A program made the translations under genes and the position numbers. Below, piece by piece: positions 55,807 through 64,000 of a DNA stretch of 64,000 bases (within the stretch, counting starts at the first letter, position 1; each line of letters starts with the position of its first letter). The notes under the pieces were generated by a model, which had not been told where the DNA came from, searched no databases, and saw only the letters and a program-made list of their open reading frames with translations. Source of the stretch: Streptomyces sp. NBC_00443 (GTDB taxonomy: Bacteria; Actinomycetota; Actinomycetes; Streptomycetales; Streptomycetaceae); NCBI RefSeq assembly GCF_036014175.1, contig NZ_CP107917.1, positions 2,976,001 to 3,040,000 of the forward strand, read 5' to 3'.

Positions 55807-55836
55807 CTGACCTTCTCGGCCATGGAGGCGTAGCCT
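55807..55836 (+). promoter_or_regulatory. Candidate kgd promoter
   Basis: CTGACC, an 18-base spacer and TAGCCT lie 51 bases before the GTG chosen for kgd. This fits a vegetative sigma factor promoter loosely. The rest of the 291-base gap after the kinase gene shows no gene and no strong terminator. Confidence 0.35.
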
Positions 55837-55886
55837 TTATTCCCGCTGTCCATCACCTTGTGAAGCGGAAGAGGGCGGTTGCCGCC

Positions 55887-58800
55887 GTGTCGCCACAGTC
55901 CCCCAGTAACTCGAGCATCTCGACCGACACCGACCAAGCGGGCAAGAACCCCGCGGCCGCGTTCGGGCCGAACGAGTGGCTCGTCGACGAGATCTATCAG
56001 CAGTACCTCCAGGACCCGAATTCGGTAGACCGTGCCTGGTGGGACTTCTTCGCCGACTACAAGCCGGGAGCGCCTGCCGCCTCGGCTCCGGCGGGTACCG
56101 CGGCTGCGGGGGCCGCGGGAACCACCAGCACGGCTCCGGCGGCCCCCGCCGCCCCGGCTGCTCCGGCCGCCCCGTCGGTCCCCGCGCCGGCCCCCGCGGC
56201 CCCGAAGCCCGCTGCCGCCGCGCCCGCCGCTGCGGCCCCGGCTCCGGCTGCGTCGAAGCCCGCCGCGCCTGCCCCGGCCGCTAAGCCCGCTCAGCCGAAG
56301 AAGGCCGAGCCCGCTGCCGCCACCGCCGACGGGCCCGAGCTCGTGACGCTGCGCGGCCCCGCCGCCGCGGTCGCGAAGAACATGAACGCCTCCCTGGAGG
56401 TGCCCACGGCCACGTCCGTGCGCGCGGTCCCGGTGAAGCTGCTCTTCGACAACCGCATCGTCATCAACAACCACCTGAAGCGCGCCCGGGGCGGGAAGAT
56501 CTCCTTCACGCACCTGATCGGCTACGCGATGGTGCAGGCCATCAAGGCCATGCCGTCGATGAACTACTCCTTCGCGGAGAAGGACGGCAAGCCGACCCTG
56601 GTCAAGCCGGAGCACATCAACTTCGGCCTCGCCATCGACCTGGTCAAGCCCAACGGCGACCGCCAGCTCGTGGTCGCGGGCATCAAGAAGGCCGAGACCC
56701 TGAACTTCTTCGAGTTCTGGCAGGCCTACGAGGACATCGTCCGCCGCGCCCGCGACGGCAAGCTGGGCATGGACGACTTCACCGGCGTGACCGTCTCCCT
56801 GACCAACCCCGGCGGCCTCGGCACCGTCCACTCCGTGCCGCGTCTGATGCCCGGCCAGTCGGTGATCATGGGCGTCGGCTCCATGGACTACCCGGCGGAG
56901 TTCCAGGGCACGTCCCAGGACACCCTGAACAAGCTCGGCATCTCGAAGGTCATGACGCTCACGTCGACCTACGACCACCGGGTGATCCAGGGCGCCGCCT
57001 CCGGCGAGTTCCTGCGGATCGTCGCGAACCTCCTGCTCGGCGAGAGCAGCTTCTACGACGAGATCTTCGAGTCGCTGCGCATCCCCTACGAGCCGGTCCG
57101 CTGGCTCAAGGACATCGACGCCAGCCACGACGACGACGTCACCAAGGCCGCCCGTGTCTTCGAGCTGATCCACTCCTACCGGGTCCGCGGCCACGTCATG
57201 GCCGACACCGACCCGCTGGAGTACCAGCAGCGCAAGCACCCCGACCTGGACATCACCGAGCACGGCCTCACGCTCTGGGACCTGGAGCGCGAGTTCGCGG
57301 TCGGCGGCTTCTCCGGCAAGTCCCTGATGAAGCTGCGCGACATCCTCGGCGTGCTGCGCGACTCGTACTGCCGCACCACCGGCATCGAGTTCATGCACAT
57401 CCAGGACCCCAAGCAGCGCAAGTGGATCCAGGACCGCATCGAGCGCCCGCACACCAAGCCGGAGCGCGAGGAGCAGCTGCGCATCCTGCGCCGGCTGAAC
57501 GCGGCGGAGGCCTTCGAGACCTTCCTGCAGACGAAGTACGTCGGCCAGAAGCGCTTCAGCCTGGAGGGCGGCGAGTCCGTCATCCCGCTGCTGGACGCGG
57601 TGCTCGACTCGGCCGCCGAGTCGCGCCTGGACGAGGTCGTCATCGGCATGGCCCACCGCGGCCGGCTGAACGTGCTCGCGAACATCGTCGGCAAGTCGTA
57701 CGCGCAGATCTTCCGCGAGTTCGAGGGCAACCTCGACCCGAAGTCGATGCACGGCTCCGGCGACGTGAAGTACCACCTGGGCGCCGAGGGCACCTTCACC
57801 GGCCTGGACGGCGAGCAGATCAAGGTCTCGCTCACCGCCAACCCCTCCCACCTGGAGGCGGTCGACCCGGTCCTCGAAGGCGTCGCGCGCGCCAAGCAGG
57901 ACATCATCAACAAGGGCGGCACGGACTTCACGGTCCTGCCCGTCGCCCTGCACGGTGACGCGGCCTTCGCGGGCCAGGGCGTCGTGGCCGAGACGCTCAA
58001 CATGTCGCAGCTGCGCGGCTACCGCACCGGCGGCACGGTCCACATCGTCATCAACAACCAGGTCGGCTTCACGGCGGCGCCCGAGTCCTCGCGCTCCTCC
58101 ATGTACTCGACCGACGTGGCCCGGATGATCGAGGCCCCGATCTTCCACGTCAACGGCGACGACCCCGAGGCGGTCGTCCGCGTTGCCCGTCTGGCCTTCG
58201 AGTTCCGCCAGGCGTTCAACAAGGACGTCGTGATCGACCTCATCTGCTACCGCCGCCGCGGTCACAACGAGTCGGACAACCCGGCCTTCACCCAGCCGCT
58301 GATGTACGACCTGATCGACAAGAAGCGCTCGGTGCGCAAGCTCTACACCGAGTCCCTCATCGGTCGCGGCGACATCACCCTGGAAGAGGCCGAGCAGGCC
58401 CTGCAGGACTACCAGGGCCAGCTGGAGAAGGTCTTCACGGAGGTCCGCGAGGCCACCTCGCAGCCGGCCGCCGCGGAGCCCTCGGACCCGCAGGCCGAGT
58501 TCCCGGTGGCCGTCAACACGGCGATCACCACGGAGGCCGTCAAGCGGATCGCCGAGTCCCAGGTCAACATCCCCGACCACATCACCGTCCACCCGCGGCT
58601 GCTGCCGCAGCTGCAGCGACGGGCGTCGATGGTCGAGGACGGCACCATCGACTGGGGCATGGGCGAGACCCTCGCGGTCGGCTCCCTCCTTCTGGACGGC
58701 GTCCCGGTCCGACTGGCCGGCCAGGACTCGCAGCGCGGTACGTTCGGCCAGCGTCACGCGGTGATCATCGACCGCGAGACGGGCGAGGAGTACACGCCGC

Positions 58801-59696
58801 TGCAGTACCTCTCCGAGGACCAGGCGCGGCTGAACGTCTACAACTCCCTGCTGTCCGAGTACGCGGCCATGGGCTTCGAGTACGGCTACTCGCTGGCCCG
58901 CCCGGACGCGCTCGTGATGTGGGAGGCCCAGTTCGGCGACTTCGTCAACGGCGCCCAGACGGTCGTGGACGAGTTCATCTCGTCGGCGGAGCAGAAGTGG
59001 GCGCAGACGTCCGGCGTGGTTCTGCTCCTCCCCCACGGCTACGAGGGCCAGGGCCCGGACCACTCGTCCGCCCGCCCGGAGCGCTTCCTCCAGCTGTGCG
59101 CGCAGAACAACATGACGGTCGCGATGCCGACGTCCCCGTCGAACTACTTCCACCTGCTGCGGTGGCAGTCGCACAACCCGCACCACAAGCCGCTGGTCGT
59201 CTTCACCCCGAAGTCGATGCTGCGCCTGAAGGCCGCCGCCTCCAAGGCGGAGGAGTTCACGACCGGGCAGTTCCAGCCGGTCATCGGCGACGCGTCGGTC
59301 GACCCGGCCGCGGTCAAGAAGGTCGTCTTCTGCGCCGGCAAGGTCTACTACGACATCGAGGCCGAGCGGAAGAAGCGCGGCGTCACGGACACGGCGATCA
59401 TCCGCATCGAGCGCCTGTACCCGCTGCCGGGTACCGAGCTCCAGGCCGAGATCGCCAAGTACCCGAACGCCGAGAAGTACCTGTGGGCCCAGGAGGAGCC
59501 GGCGAACCAGGGTGCGTGGCCGTTCATCGCGCTCAACCTGATCGACCACCTGGACCTGGCGGTCGGCGCCGACGTCCCGCACGGCGAGCGCCTGCGCCGC
59601 ATCTCGCGTCCGCATGGCTCGTCCCCGGCCGTCGGTTCCGCCAAGCGGCACCAGGCCGAGCAGGAGCAGCTGGTGCGTGAGGTGTTCGAGGCCTGA
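55887..59696 (+). CDS. kgd: Multifunctional 2-oxoglutarate metabolism enzyme (decarboxylase/dehydrogenase E1 plus E2 succinyltransferase)
   Basis: This is a 1269-residue protein from GTG 55887 ('SPQSPSNSS'), with GAGGGCGG upstream; GTG 55860 is an in-frame alternative. It has an E1 N-terminal motif ('[20 protein letters not shown]') and a 100-residue Ala/Pro linker. An E2-like acyltransferase domain (about 160-390) has the catalytic histidine in '[16 protein letters not shown]' (H364). A thiamine-dependent E1 ('[20 protein letters not shown]', '[20 protein letters not shown]') and a transketolase-type C-terminal domain follow. The actinobacterial enzyme channels 2-oxoglutarate in the TCA cycle. 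Confidence 0.97.
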   Translation: MSPQSPSNSSISTDTDQAGKNPAAAFGPNEWLVDEIYQQYLQDPNSVDRAWWDFFADYKPGAPAASAPAGTAAAGAAGTTSTAPAAPAAPAAPAAPSVPAPAPAAPKPAAAAPAAAAPAPAASKPAAPAPAAKPAQPKKAEPAAATADGPELVTLRGPAAAVAKNMNASLEVPTATSVRAVPVKLLFDNRIVINNHLKRARGGKISFTHLIGYAMVQAIKAMPSMNYSFAEKDGKPTLVKPEHINFGLAIDLVKPNGDRQLVVAGIKKAETLNFFEFWQAYEDIVRRARDGKLGMDDFTGVTVSLTNPGGLGTVHSVPRLMPGQSVIMGVGSMDYPAEFQGTSQDTLNKLGISKVMTLTSTYDHRVIQGAASGEFLRIVANLLLGESSFYDEIFESLRIPYEPVRWLKDIDASHDDDVTKAARVFELIHSYRVRGHVMADTDPLEYQQRKHPDLDITEHGLTLWDLEREFAVGGFSGKSLMKLRDILGVLRDSYCRTTGIEFMHIQDPKQRKWIQDRIERPHTKPEREEQLRILRRLNAAEAFETFLQTKYVGQKRFSLEGGESVIPLLDAVLDSAAESRLDEVVIGMAHRGRLNVLANIVGKSYAQIFREFEGNLDPKSMHGSGDVKYHLGAEGTFTGLDGEQIKVSLTANPSHLEAVDPVLEGVARAKQDIINKGGTDFTVLPVALHGDAAFAGQGVVAETLNMSQLRGYRTGGTVHIVINNQVGFTAAPESSRSSMYSTDVARMIEAPIFHVNGDDPEAVVRVARLAFEFRQAFNKDVVIDLICYRRRGHNESDNPAFTQPLMYDLIDKKRSVRKLYTESLIGRGDITLEEAEQALQDYQGQLEKVFTEVREATSQPAAAEPSDPQAEFPVAVNTAITTEAVKRIAESQVNIPDHITVHPRLLPQLQRRASMVEDGTIDWGMGETLAVGSLLLDGVPVRLAGQDSQRGTFGQRHAVIIDRETGEEYTPLQYLSEDQARLNVYNSLLSEYAAMGFEYGYSLARPDALVMWEAQFGDFVNGAQTVVDEFISSAEQKWAQTSGVVLLLPHGYEGQGPDHSSARPERFLQLCAQNNMTVAMPTSPSNYFHLLRWQSHNPHHKPLVVFTPKSMLRLKAAASKAEEFTTGQFQPVIGDASVDPAAVKKVVFCAGKVYYDIEAERKKRGVTDTAIIRIERLYPLPGTELQAEIAKYPNAEKYLWAQEEPANQGAWPFIALNLIDHLDLAVGADVPHGERLRRISRPHGSSPAVGSAKRHQAEQEQLVREVFEA

Positions 59697-59715
59697 GCCT
59701 CTGCACGGTCTGATC

Positions 59716-59760
59716 GGAAGGTCCGGCTCCGAGTCCGCGTGACTCGGGGCCGGGCCTTCC
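59716..59760 (+). terminator. Strong terminator hairpin after kgd
   Basis: GGAAGGTCCGGCTCCGAGTC (59716-59735) pairs with 59741-59760 over 20 bp with two G-T pairs and a five-base loop. It begins 19 bases after the kgd stop. This is the longest uninterrupted hairpin next to a gene end in the window. Confidence 0.9.
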
Positions 59761-59772
59761 GGCATTTACGGT

Positions 59773-59955
59773 CAACTCGCCCGCCGCGCGACGGAAGCCA
59801 CCCTGCGCACCTTCCACGCGGCCCAGCCCACCACGGTGGAGCTGAAGTTCGGCGTGAAGCTGAACGCGAGCGTGGGCGCCGTGCTGACCAAGGCGGGCGT
59901 CGAGGGACATATCGTCGTCAAGCTGGGCTGGGAGCAGCGGGACCCCAACGTGTGA
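59773..59955 (+). pseudogene. C-terminal remnant of a CU044_2847 / trypsin-co-occurring-type protein
   Basis: The frame ending at TGA 59953-59955 reads 'QLARRATEATLRTFHAAQPT', then 'TVELKFGVKLNASVGAVLTK', 'AGVEGHIVVKLGWEQRDPNV'. This resembles the end of small proteins that co-occur with trypsin-like or effector-associated modules in actinobacteria. An in-frame TGA in the kgd terminator and the lack of an ATG/GTG before 'TVELK' indicate that the N-terminal half is missing. The fragment is probably untranslated. Confidence 0.55.
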
Positions 59956-60033
59956 GCCGCGGTAGCCGGTAGCCGGGAGCCGGTCCGCACTCCCACACAC
60001 ACGCACGTGCCGGGCACGACATATCCTCACTGC

Positions 60034-60216
60034 ATGTACTTCACCGACCGAGGCATCGAAGAACTGGAGAAGCGGCGCGGCGAGGAGGAGATCACCTTCG
60101 AGTGGCTGGCCGAGCAGCTGCGCACCTTCGTCGACCTGAACCCCGACTTCGAGGTACCGGTGGAGCGGCTGGCAACGTGGCTGGCCCGGCTGGACGACGA
60201 GGACGACGACGTCTAG
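60034..60216 (+). CDS. Small conserved protein, DUF6104-like
   Basis: This 60-residue acidic protein begins 'YFTDRGIEELEKRRGEEEIT' and continues 'EWLAEQLRTFVDLNPDFEVP', ending in an Asp-rich tail. It is a short conserved streptomycete protein (DUF6104 by recollection). ATG 60034 fits the family start, and TATCCT about ten bases upstream looks like a -10 box, which would make the mRNA nearly leaderless. The role is unknown. Confidence 0.75.
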   Translation: MYFTDRGIEELEKRRGEEEITFEWLAEQLRTFVDLNPDFEVPVERLATWLARLDDEDDDV

Positions 60217-60315
60217 GCGACCAGCAGTGAGGCGGCCGGTCCTGCGGGGGTGAGGGGGCCGTTTCCACAGGGGCGCCCCCGACGGATGCCCTCCCCCGCA
60301 GCCTCCCCAGCCCCG

Positions 60316-61161
60316 TCAGTCCAGCGGCCGCACCGCCTCGTACGCCAGCCCCAGCACGCCGTGGGCCAGGAGCACCGTGCCGGCCGCGAGCCAGCCGCCG
60401 CTGCGGTGCCGTAGGCCCCAGGCCGCGAGGGGCAGGCCGGTCGCGATCTGGGTCAGGGCAAGGGCGCGGGCCTTGGGGCCGCCTGCCCAGGGGAGCCAGG
60501 GCCCGAGGCGGCCGCCCTCGACGGCGTCGAGTTCCGCGCGGAAGGCTTCGCGCCAGCCCCACCACTCGATGAGGCGGATGTGCGGCTGGGCGCCGGCGGC
60601 CGCGTCGAGGCTGTCGGCGCTTTCGCCGGGCGCGAGGCCGTCGGGCAGGGACACGCCCGCGCGCGTGAGGACGGCGACCAGACCACGCATGCGTGCTCGC
60701 GCATCGGCCTCGGGGTCGGGGCGGGTCAGCTCGTCGAGGGACTGCATGTCCAGGACCGGATCGAGGCCGAGCCGGCCCGCGAAGGTGCGCATGGCCTCGT
60801 CCTCGCCGACCGGGGTGCCGTTGGCGAGCCAGACGTAGCCGACGGGGCGGCGGAAGCCGGAGGCGAGGGTGTATCCGGCGCGGTCGGCGTCCCACCAAAG
60901 GGCTAGGACGGGCCAGGGCGCGCCGACGGCGAGGGCGGTGGCCCAGCCGGTGAGGACACGGTCGATCGGCTCGCCGCCCTCCAGCCAGGGCCGCCCCTCG
61001 GGCACGAGCACGCTCCACTCCCCGCCGGCCGGCGCGAGCAGCATGTCCTCGCGCAGCAGCCTGGCGGCGGGGCCGACGGACTCGGGGTCCGCGCGGCAGA
61101 GCAGCAGGGCGCCCGGGGCGGGACGGGCCTGGCGAGCGACGCTGGACTCTTCCGTCGGCAT
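60316..61161 (-). CDS. Conserved hypothetical protein with C-terminal membrane segment
   Basis: This 281-residue protein is rich in Trp, Gly and Ala: 'LLAPAGGEWSVLVPEGRPWL', 'TGWATALAVGAPWPVLALWW', 'ASGFRRPVGYVWLANGTPVG'. The last 60 residues ('ALTQIATGLPLAAWGLRHRS', 'GGWLAAGTVLLAHGVLGLAY') are hydrophobic enough for two membrane helices. No catalytic motif is seen and I do not recognise a family. It is transcribed leftward, divergent from the DUF4097 gene. Confidence 0.7.
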   Translation of the reverse strand: MPTEESSVARQARPAPGALLLCRADPESVGPAARLLREDMLLAPAGGEWSVLVPEGRPWLEGGEPIDRVLTGWATALAVGAPWPVLALWWDADRAGYTLASGFRRPVGYVWLANGTPVGEDEAMRTFAGRLGLDPVLDMQSLDELTRPDPEADARARMRGLVAVLTRAGVSLPDGLAPGESADSLDAAAGAQPHIRLIEWWGWREAFRAELDAVEGGRLGPWLPWAGGPKARALALTQIATGLPLAAWGLRHRSGGWLAAGTVLLAHGVLGLAYEAVRPLD

Positions 61162-61221
61162 GCCAACACGCTAGGCCGATTTGTCCACCTCGCGTGACTT
61201 GTGATCACCAGAACGAGTGCC

Positions 61222-61270
61222 TTGACTTTCCCAGTCCGCGATATATCGTGTTTAGCAGGAGACGCGATAT
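61222..61270 (+). promoter_or_regulatory. Promoter with repeated CGCGATAT sites, candidate PadR operator
   Basis: TTGACT (61222-61227), 16 bases and TATCGT (61244-61249) make a plausible promoter for the DUF4097-PadR operon. A palindrome CGATATATCG (61239-61248) overlaps the -10 box, and CGCGATAT appears at 61237-61244 and again at 61263-61270, 26 bp apart. PadR proteins often repress their own operon, so this is a likely autoregulatory operator. Confidence 0.6.
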
Positions 61271-61342
61271 GGCGTGTCATTGCTCATTGTTCAGGTCCGT
61301 CCCGGCCCGCGCGGCCGTCCGGTCGCCCAGGAGGTCCGCACC

Positions 61343-62413
61343 ATGCCCGAGTGGTCCGTAGCAGAGCCCAGGAAGCTCACCTTCGACGAGCCGGTGAGCG
61401 AGCTCCATGTGCGCATCGTCAACGGAACGGTGAACGTCGTGGGCACGGACGAAGGTTCCGCCCGCCTGCAGGTCTCCGAGATCGAGGGCCCGCCCCTGGT
61501 GGTGACCCAGGAGGGCGGCACCCTGTCGGTGGCGTACGACGACCTGCCCTGGAAGGGCTTCCTCAAGTGGCTCGACCGCAAGGGCTGGCGCCGCAGCGCG
61601 GTGGTCTCCCTCGCGGTGCCGGCCGACACGCGCGTCGAGGTGGGTGTGGTCGGCGCCGGGGCAGTGGTCTCCGGGATCCAGGGCCCGTCGGTGGTCAAGG
61701 GCGTCACCGGGGACACCACACTCGTCGCCCTGTCCGGCCCGGTCCGCGCCGACACGGTCTCCGGGAACCTGGAGGCCCAGGCCGTCACCGGCGACCTCCG
61801 CTTCAACTCCGTCTCCGGCGACCTCACCGTCGTGGAGGGCTCGGGTTCCTCCGTGAAGGCCGACTCGGTCAGCGGCTCCATGATCGTCGACCTCGACCCG
61901 GACGGCCCGACCGACGTCCGGCTGACCAGCGTCTCCGGCGAGATCGCCATCCGCCTGCCGGCCCCGGCGGACGCGGACGTGGAGGCCAATACCGCGAGCG
62001 GCACGATCTCCAACGCCTTCGAGGGCCTCCGGGTACACGGCCAGTGGGGCGCCCACAAGGTCACCGGCCGCCTCGGCGCCGGCACCGGCAAGCTCCGGGC
62101 GACGACGGTCTCCGGCTCGATCGCGCTGCTGCGCCGCCCGCCGCGGGAGGAGGAGCTGTGGGAGGCGGAGGCCTGGGAGGACCCCGAGCCCACGACAGGC
62201 ACGACGGACTCGCCGGACTCGATCCCGACGACGGACAAAGCCCGGACGACGGACGAGACGCCGCCGACAGACACGGCTGCGACGACGGCCCCGCTGAGCG
62301 ACACACCCCACAGCCCGGGGGACAATTCCGTCTCCGGCAAGGGCGATGAACCGTCCGACGCCCCACCACCCCACGCCCCGGCCGACGGCACGACCGACAA
62401 GAAGGTGCTCTGA
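61343..62413 (+). CDS. DUF4097 beta-repeat protein
   Basis: This 356-residue protein from ATG 61343 has AGGAGGT upstream. Residues 20-280 form a repetitive beta-solenoid typical of DUF4097, with turns such as 'GDTTLVALSGPVRADTVSGN', 'GDLRFNSVSGDLTVVEGSGS' and 'TDVRLTSVSGEIAIRLPAPA', where VSG recurs every 18-20 residues. The last 75 residues are a Thr/Asp/Pro-rich disordered tail. No signal peptide is visible, so it is probably cytoplasmic. The stop is one base from the PadR start, so the two form an operon. Confidence 0.88.
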   Translation: MPEWSVAEPRKLTFDEPVSELHVRIVNGTVNVVGTDEGSARLQVSEIEGPPLVVTQEGGTLSVAYDDLPWKGFLKWLDRKGWRRSAVVSLAVPADTRVEVGVVGAGAVVSGIQGPSVVKGVTGDTTLVALSGPVRADTVSGNLEAQAVTGDLRFNSVSGDLTVVEGSGSSVKADSVSGSMIVDLDPDGPTDVRLTSVSGEIAIRLPAPADADVEANTASGTISNAFEGLRVHGQWGAHKVTGRLGAGTGKLRATTVSGSIALLRRPPREEELWEAEAWEDPEPTTGTTDSPDSIPTTDKARTTDETPPTDTAATTAPLSDTPHSPGDNSVSGKGDEPSDAPPPHAPADGTTDKKVL

Positions 62414-62414
62414 C

Positions 62415-63464
62415 ATGCCCCCCGTCTTCGCCCACGGCCGCCTCCGCCTGTATCTGCTGAAGTTGCTGGACGAGGCCCCGCGCCACGGCTACGAGGTGAT
62501 CCGCCTCCTCGAAGAGCGCTTCCAGGGGCTGTACGCACCGTCGGCCGGCACCGTCTACCCCCGCCTCGCCAAGCTGGAGGCCGAGGGCCTGGTCACCCAC
62601 ACCACCGAGGGCGGCCGCAAGGTGTACGCCATCACCGACGCCGGCCGGGCCGAACTGGCCGACCGCAGCGGCGAGTTGGCCGACCTGGAGCTGGAGATCA
62701 GGGAGTCGGTCGCCGAACTCGCCGCCGAGATCCGGGCCGATGTGCGCGGCGCTGCGGGCGATCTGCGCCGCGAGATGCGGGCAGCCGCGACCGAGGCCCG
62801 CACGGGCACGTCCGCCACGACGGACACACCCTTCGGTGACTTCTCCGACTACACCGACAAGGAGGCGTGGCGCGCCGCCAAGGAGGAGATGCGCCGCGCC
62901 AAGCAGGAGTGGAAGGAACAGGCCCGACGCGCCAAGGACGAGAGCCGCCGGGCCCGTGAGGAGGCCCAGCGCGCCCGACGCCAGGCGAAGGATGCCCAGG
63001 ACCACGCCCGCGCCCAGGCCCAGGAGGAGGTCCAGCGCATCGCCCGCCGGGTCCAGGAACACGTACAGGACCACTTCGCCCGCGGCGACTGGCCCACGGG
63101 CGTGAGGGAGGGCCTGACGGAACTGGCCAAGGAGTTCGGCGACTTCGGCAAGGACTACGGCAAGGGATTGGGCCGGGACTTCGGCTTCGGCCGCCCGAGC
63201 GCCCCCAAGTCGGCACAGCAGCCCCCCGACTACTCCGACACCCCCGAGGACTTCCCCGCCGACTACGAGCCCGCCTGGGCCCACGAGTCCCCCACGGACG
63301 ACCCGGCCCGCGACCTCGACCGCCTGCTGGACCGCTTCCGCGACGACATCCGCGACGCGGCAAGGGACCACGGCGTGACCCCGGACCAACTCCACGACGC
63401 CCGCCGCCACTTGTCGACGGCGGCAGCACACATCGGAGCGCTACTGCACACACCGAAGCCCTGA
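62415..63464 (+). CDS. PadR-family regulator with long charged coiled coil
   Basis: This is a 349-residue protein. The winged helix (about 5-85) has 'LRLYLLKLLDEAPRHGYEVI', 'AGTVYPRLAKLEAEGLVTHT' and 'GRKVYAITDAGRAELADR'. It is followed by an unusually long Arg/Glu/Ala-rich helical region (about 150-225, 'KEEMRRAKQEWKEQARRAKD') and a Pro/Asp-rich tail. Ordinary PadR proteins are 110-180 residues. It probably represses its own operon through the CGATATATCG site. The partner DUF4097 protein may be its co-factor or sensor, which is inference. Confidence 0.9.
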   Translation: MPPVFAHGRLRLYLLKLLDEAPRHGYEVIRLLEERFQGLYAPSAGTVYPRLAKLEAEGLVTHTTEGGRKVYAITDAGRAELADRSGELADLELEIRESVAELAAEIRADVRGAAGDLRREMRAAATEARTGTSATTDTPFGDFSDYTDKEAWRAAKEEMRRAKQEWKEQARRAKDESRRAREEAQRARRQAKDAQDHARAQAQEEVQRIARRVQEHVQDHFARGDWPTGVREGLTELAKEFGDFGKDYGKGLGRDFGFGRPSAPKSAQQPPDYSDTPEDFPADYEPAWAHESPTDDPARDLDRLLDRFRDDIRDAARDHGVTPDQLHDARRHLSTAAAHIGALLHTPKP

Positions 63465-63649
63465 GGCCACGGCCCAGACGCCACGGCCCTGACGCCACGC
63501 CCCTGGGCAGCACGGCGCCCACTTCAGCGGCGCTGCACTGCCCAGGCCGGCCGGCCGGGCCCAGGAGCCCCCGCACCCCCGCGCCCTGCGGCACACCAGC
63601 GGGCTATCCCGAGCCCTTACCGCCTATCCCGCCTCCCCGCCTGCCCTCC

Positions 63650-64000
63650 TCACCCGGCCTTGGCCTCTCCCCCTCCCCCCAGCACCCGGATCACAGCCTC
63701 ATACGTCACCCCGTGATCGGCGAGGACCTCGGCGGGCACGCCGGGGCGGCTGGTCAGGGCCAGGAGAATGTGCTCGTCGCCGATGTGCCGGTCCCGGCGC
63801 GCGACGGCGATACGCAGCGACCGCTCCAGCACGTCCTTGGCCTCCCGGCTGAAGGAGCGGCGCCCCGACCACCACCCCGTGTCCTTCCGGTCCCCGGACA
63901 TCGCTCCGACACCATGGACCTCCTCGACCCGGGCGACGATCTCCCCCACGTCGATCCCCAACCCGGCCAGCGCCTCCGCTTCGGCCTGCGACAGCCCACC
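63650..64000 (-). CDS. Clp N-terminal domain protein (5' end outside window)
   Basis: The open reverse frame runs from the window edge to the stop at 63650 and gives 116 residues: 'GLSQAEAEALAGLGIDVGEI', 'RRSFSREAKDVLERSLRIAV', 'RRDRHIGDEHILLALTSRPG', ending 'IRVLGGGGEAKAG'. 'REAKDVLERSL' with 'IGDEHILLAL' is the ClpA/ClpC N-domain repeat that binds substrates or adaptors. The protein ends here, without AAA+ modules, so it is a stand-alone Clp_N protein. The 185 bases between it and the padR gene show no gene. Confidence 0.85.
   Translation of the reverse strand, partial: GGLSQAEAEALAGLGIDVGEIVARVEEVHGVGAMSGDRKDTGWWSGRRSFSREAKDVLERSLRIAVARRDRHIGDEHILLALTSRPGVPAEVLADHGVTYEAVIRVLGGGGEAKAG

Noticed and set aside
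55786..55823. A 13-codon reverse-strand frame ([13 protein letters not shown]) in the kgd leader
   Set aside because: It is too short to judge, has no ribosome binding site that I can see, and overlaps a better candidate promoter on the other strand.
56095..56330. GC-rich tandem-like sequence inside kgd
   Set aside because: It is the Ala/Pro-rich flexible linker between the N-terminal motif and the acyltransferase domain, usual for this enzyme.
62061..63431. Long reverse-strand frame opposite the PadR gene
   Set aside because: The plus strand has a clear winged helix and a natural start; the reverse frame has no recognisable domain.

Overview
The window looks like a Streptomyces chromosome segment. 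It has very high GC with strong third-position bias, many GTG/TTG starts, a conservon (sensor kinase, roadblock protein, DUF742 protein, GTPase), a DUF397/DUF5753-XRE regulator set, and a lon gene preceded by sequences matching the HspR (HAIR) and ClgR sites described in Streptomyces. No tRNA, rRNA or CRISPR array was seen. From memory, the order Ku, LigD polymerase, FtsW/PBP, conservon, lon, two-component pair, kgd resembles the S. coelicolor region around SCO5281-SCO5309; this needs an alignment.

Layout. Positions 1-3654 hold a small membrane protein, an anti-sigma-like ATPase, a DUF397 protein, an XRE-DUF5753 regulator and a DUF574-type methyltransferase. Positions 4069-25251 are a compact biosynthetic operon with mostly overlapping genes: MFS exporter (one apparent frameshift), MbtH-like protein, NRPS1 (A-T-C-T), luciferase-like flavin monooxygenase, NRPS2 (C-A-T-E), NRPS3 (C-A-T-TE), NRPS4 (C-A-T), a KS-T protein without acyltransferase, and a type II thioesterase. 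A stand-alone FabF-like ketosynthase follows at 25346.

The operon supplies four A, six T, four C, one E, one KS and one TE domain, so two carrier proteins (NRPS1 T2 and the KS-T carrier) must be loaded in trans. The chain-releasing TE sits on the third of four NRPS genes, so gene order cannot be the assembly order. A plausible order is NRPS1 > NRPS4 > KS-T > NRPS2 > NRPS3-TE, giving a short peptide with one D-residue and one C2 extension, possibly oxidised by the monooxygenase. I do not recognise the product. Two 67-bp copies of one repeat, in opposite orientations, lie in frame inside NRPS2 and NRPS4.

Positions 26649-35904 carry Ku and LigD polymerase (NHEJ), a NERD protein, a phosphatase-like protein, a lipoprotein plus histidine kinase pair, FtsW/RodA and a class B PBP, and a DUF3291 protein. 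Positions 35901-37132 contain a decayed IS200/IS605-type tnpB that appears to interrupt a small conserved gene. Positions 37133-40596 carry an AurF-like diiron protein, TetR regulator, a small conserved protein and an NlpC/P60 hydrolase. Positions 40514-46138 are a conservon ending in a styrene-monooxygenase-like flavoprotein; its kinase gene also has a single-base frameshift in a homopolymer. Positions 46545-64000 hold a PP2C-like protein, MarR, GH25 muramidase, Lon, a rhomboid-like protein, a spermidine-synthase-like protein, a response regulator/kinase pair, the multifunctional 2-oxoglutarate enzyme Kgd, a DUF6104 protein, a DUF4097-PadR pair, and the 3' end of a Clp N-domain gene.
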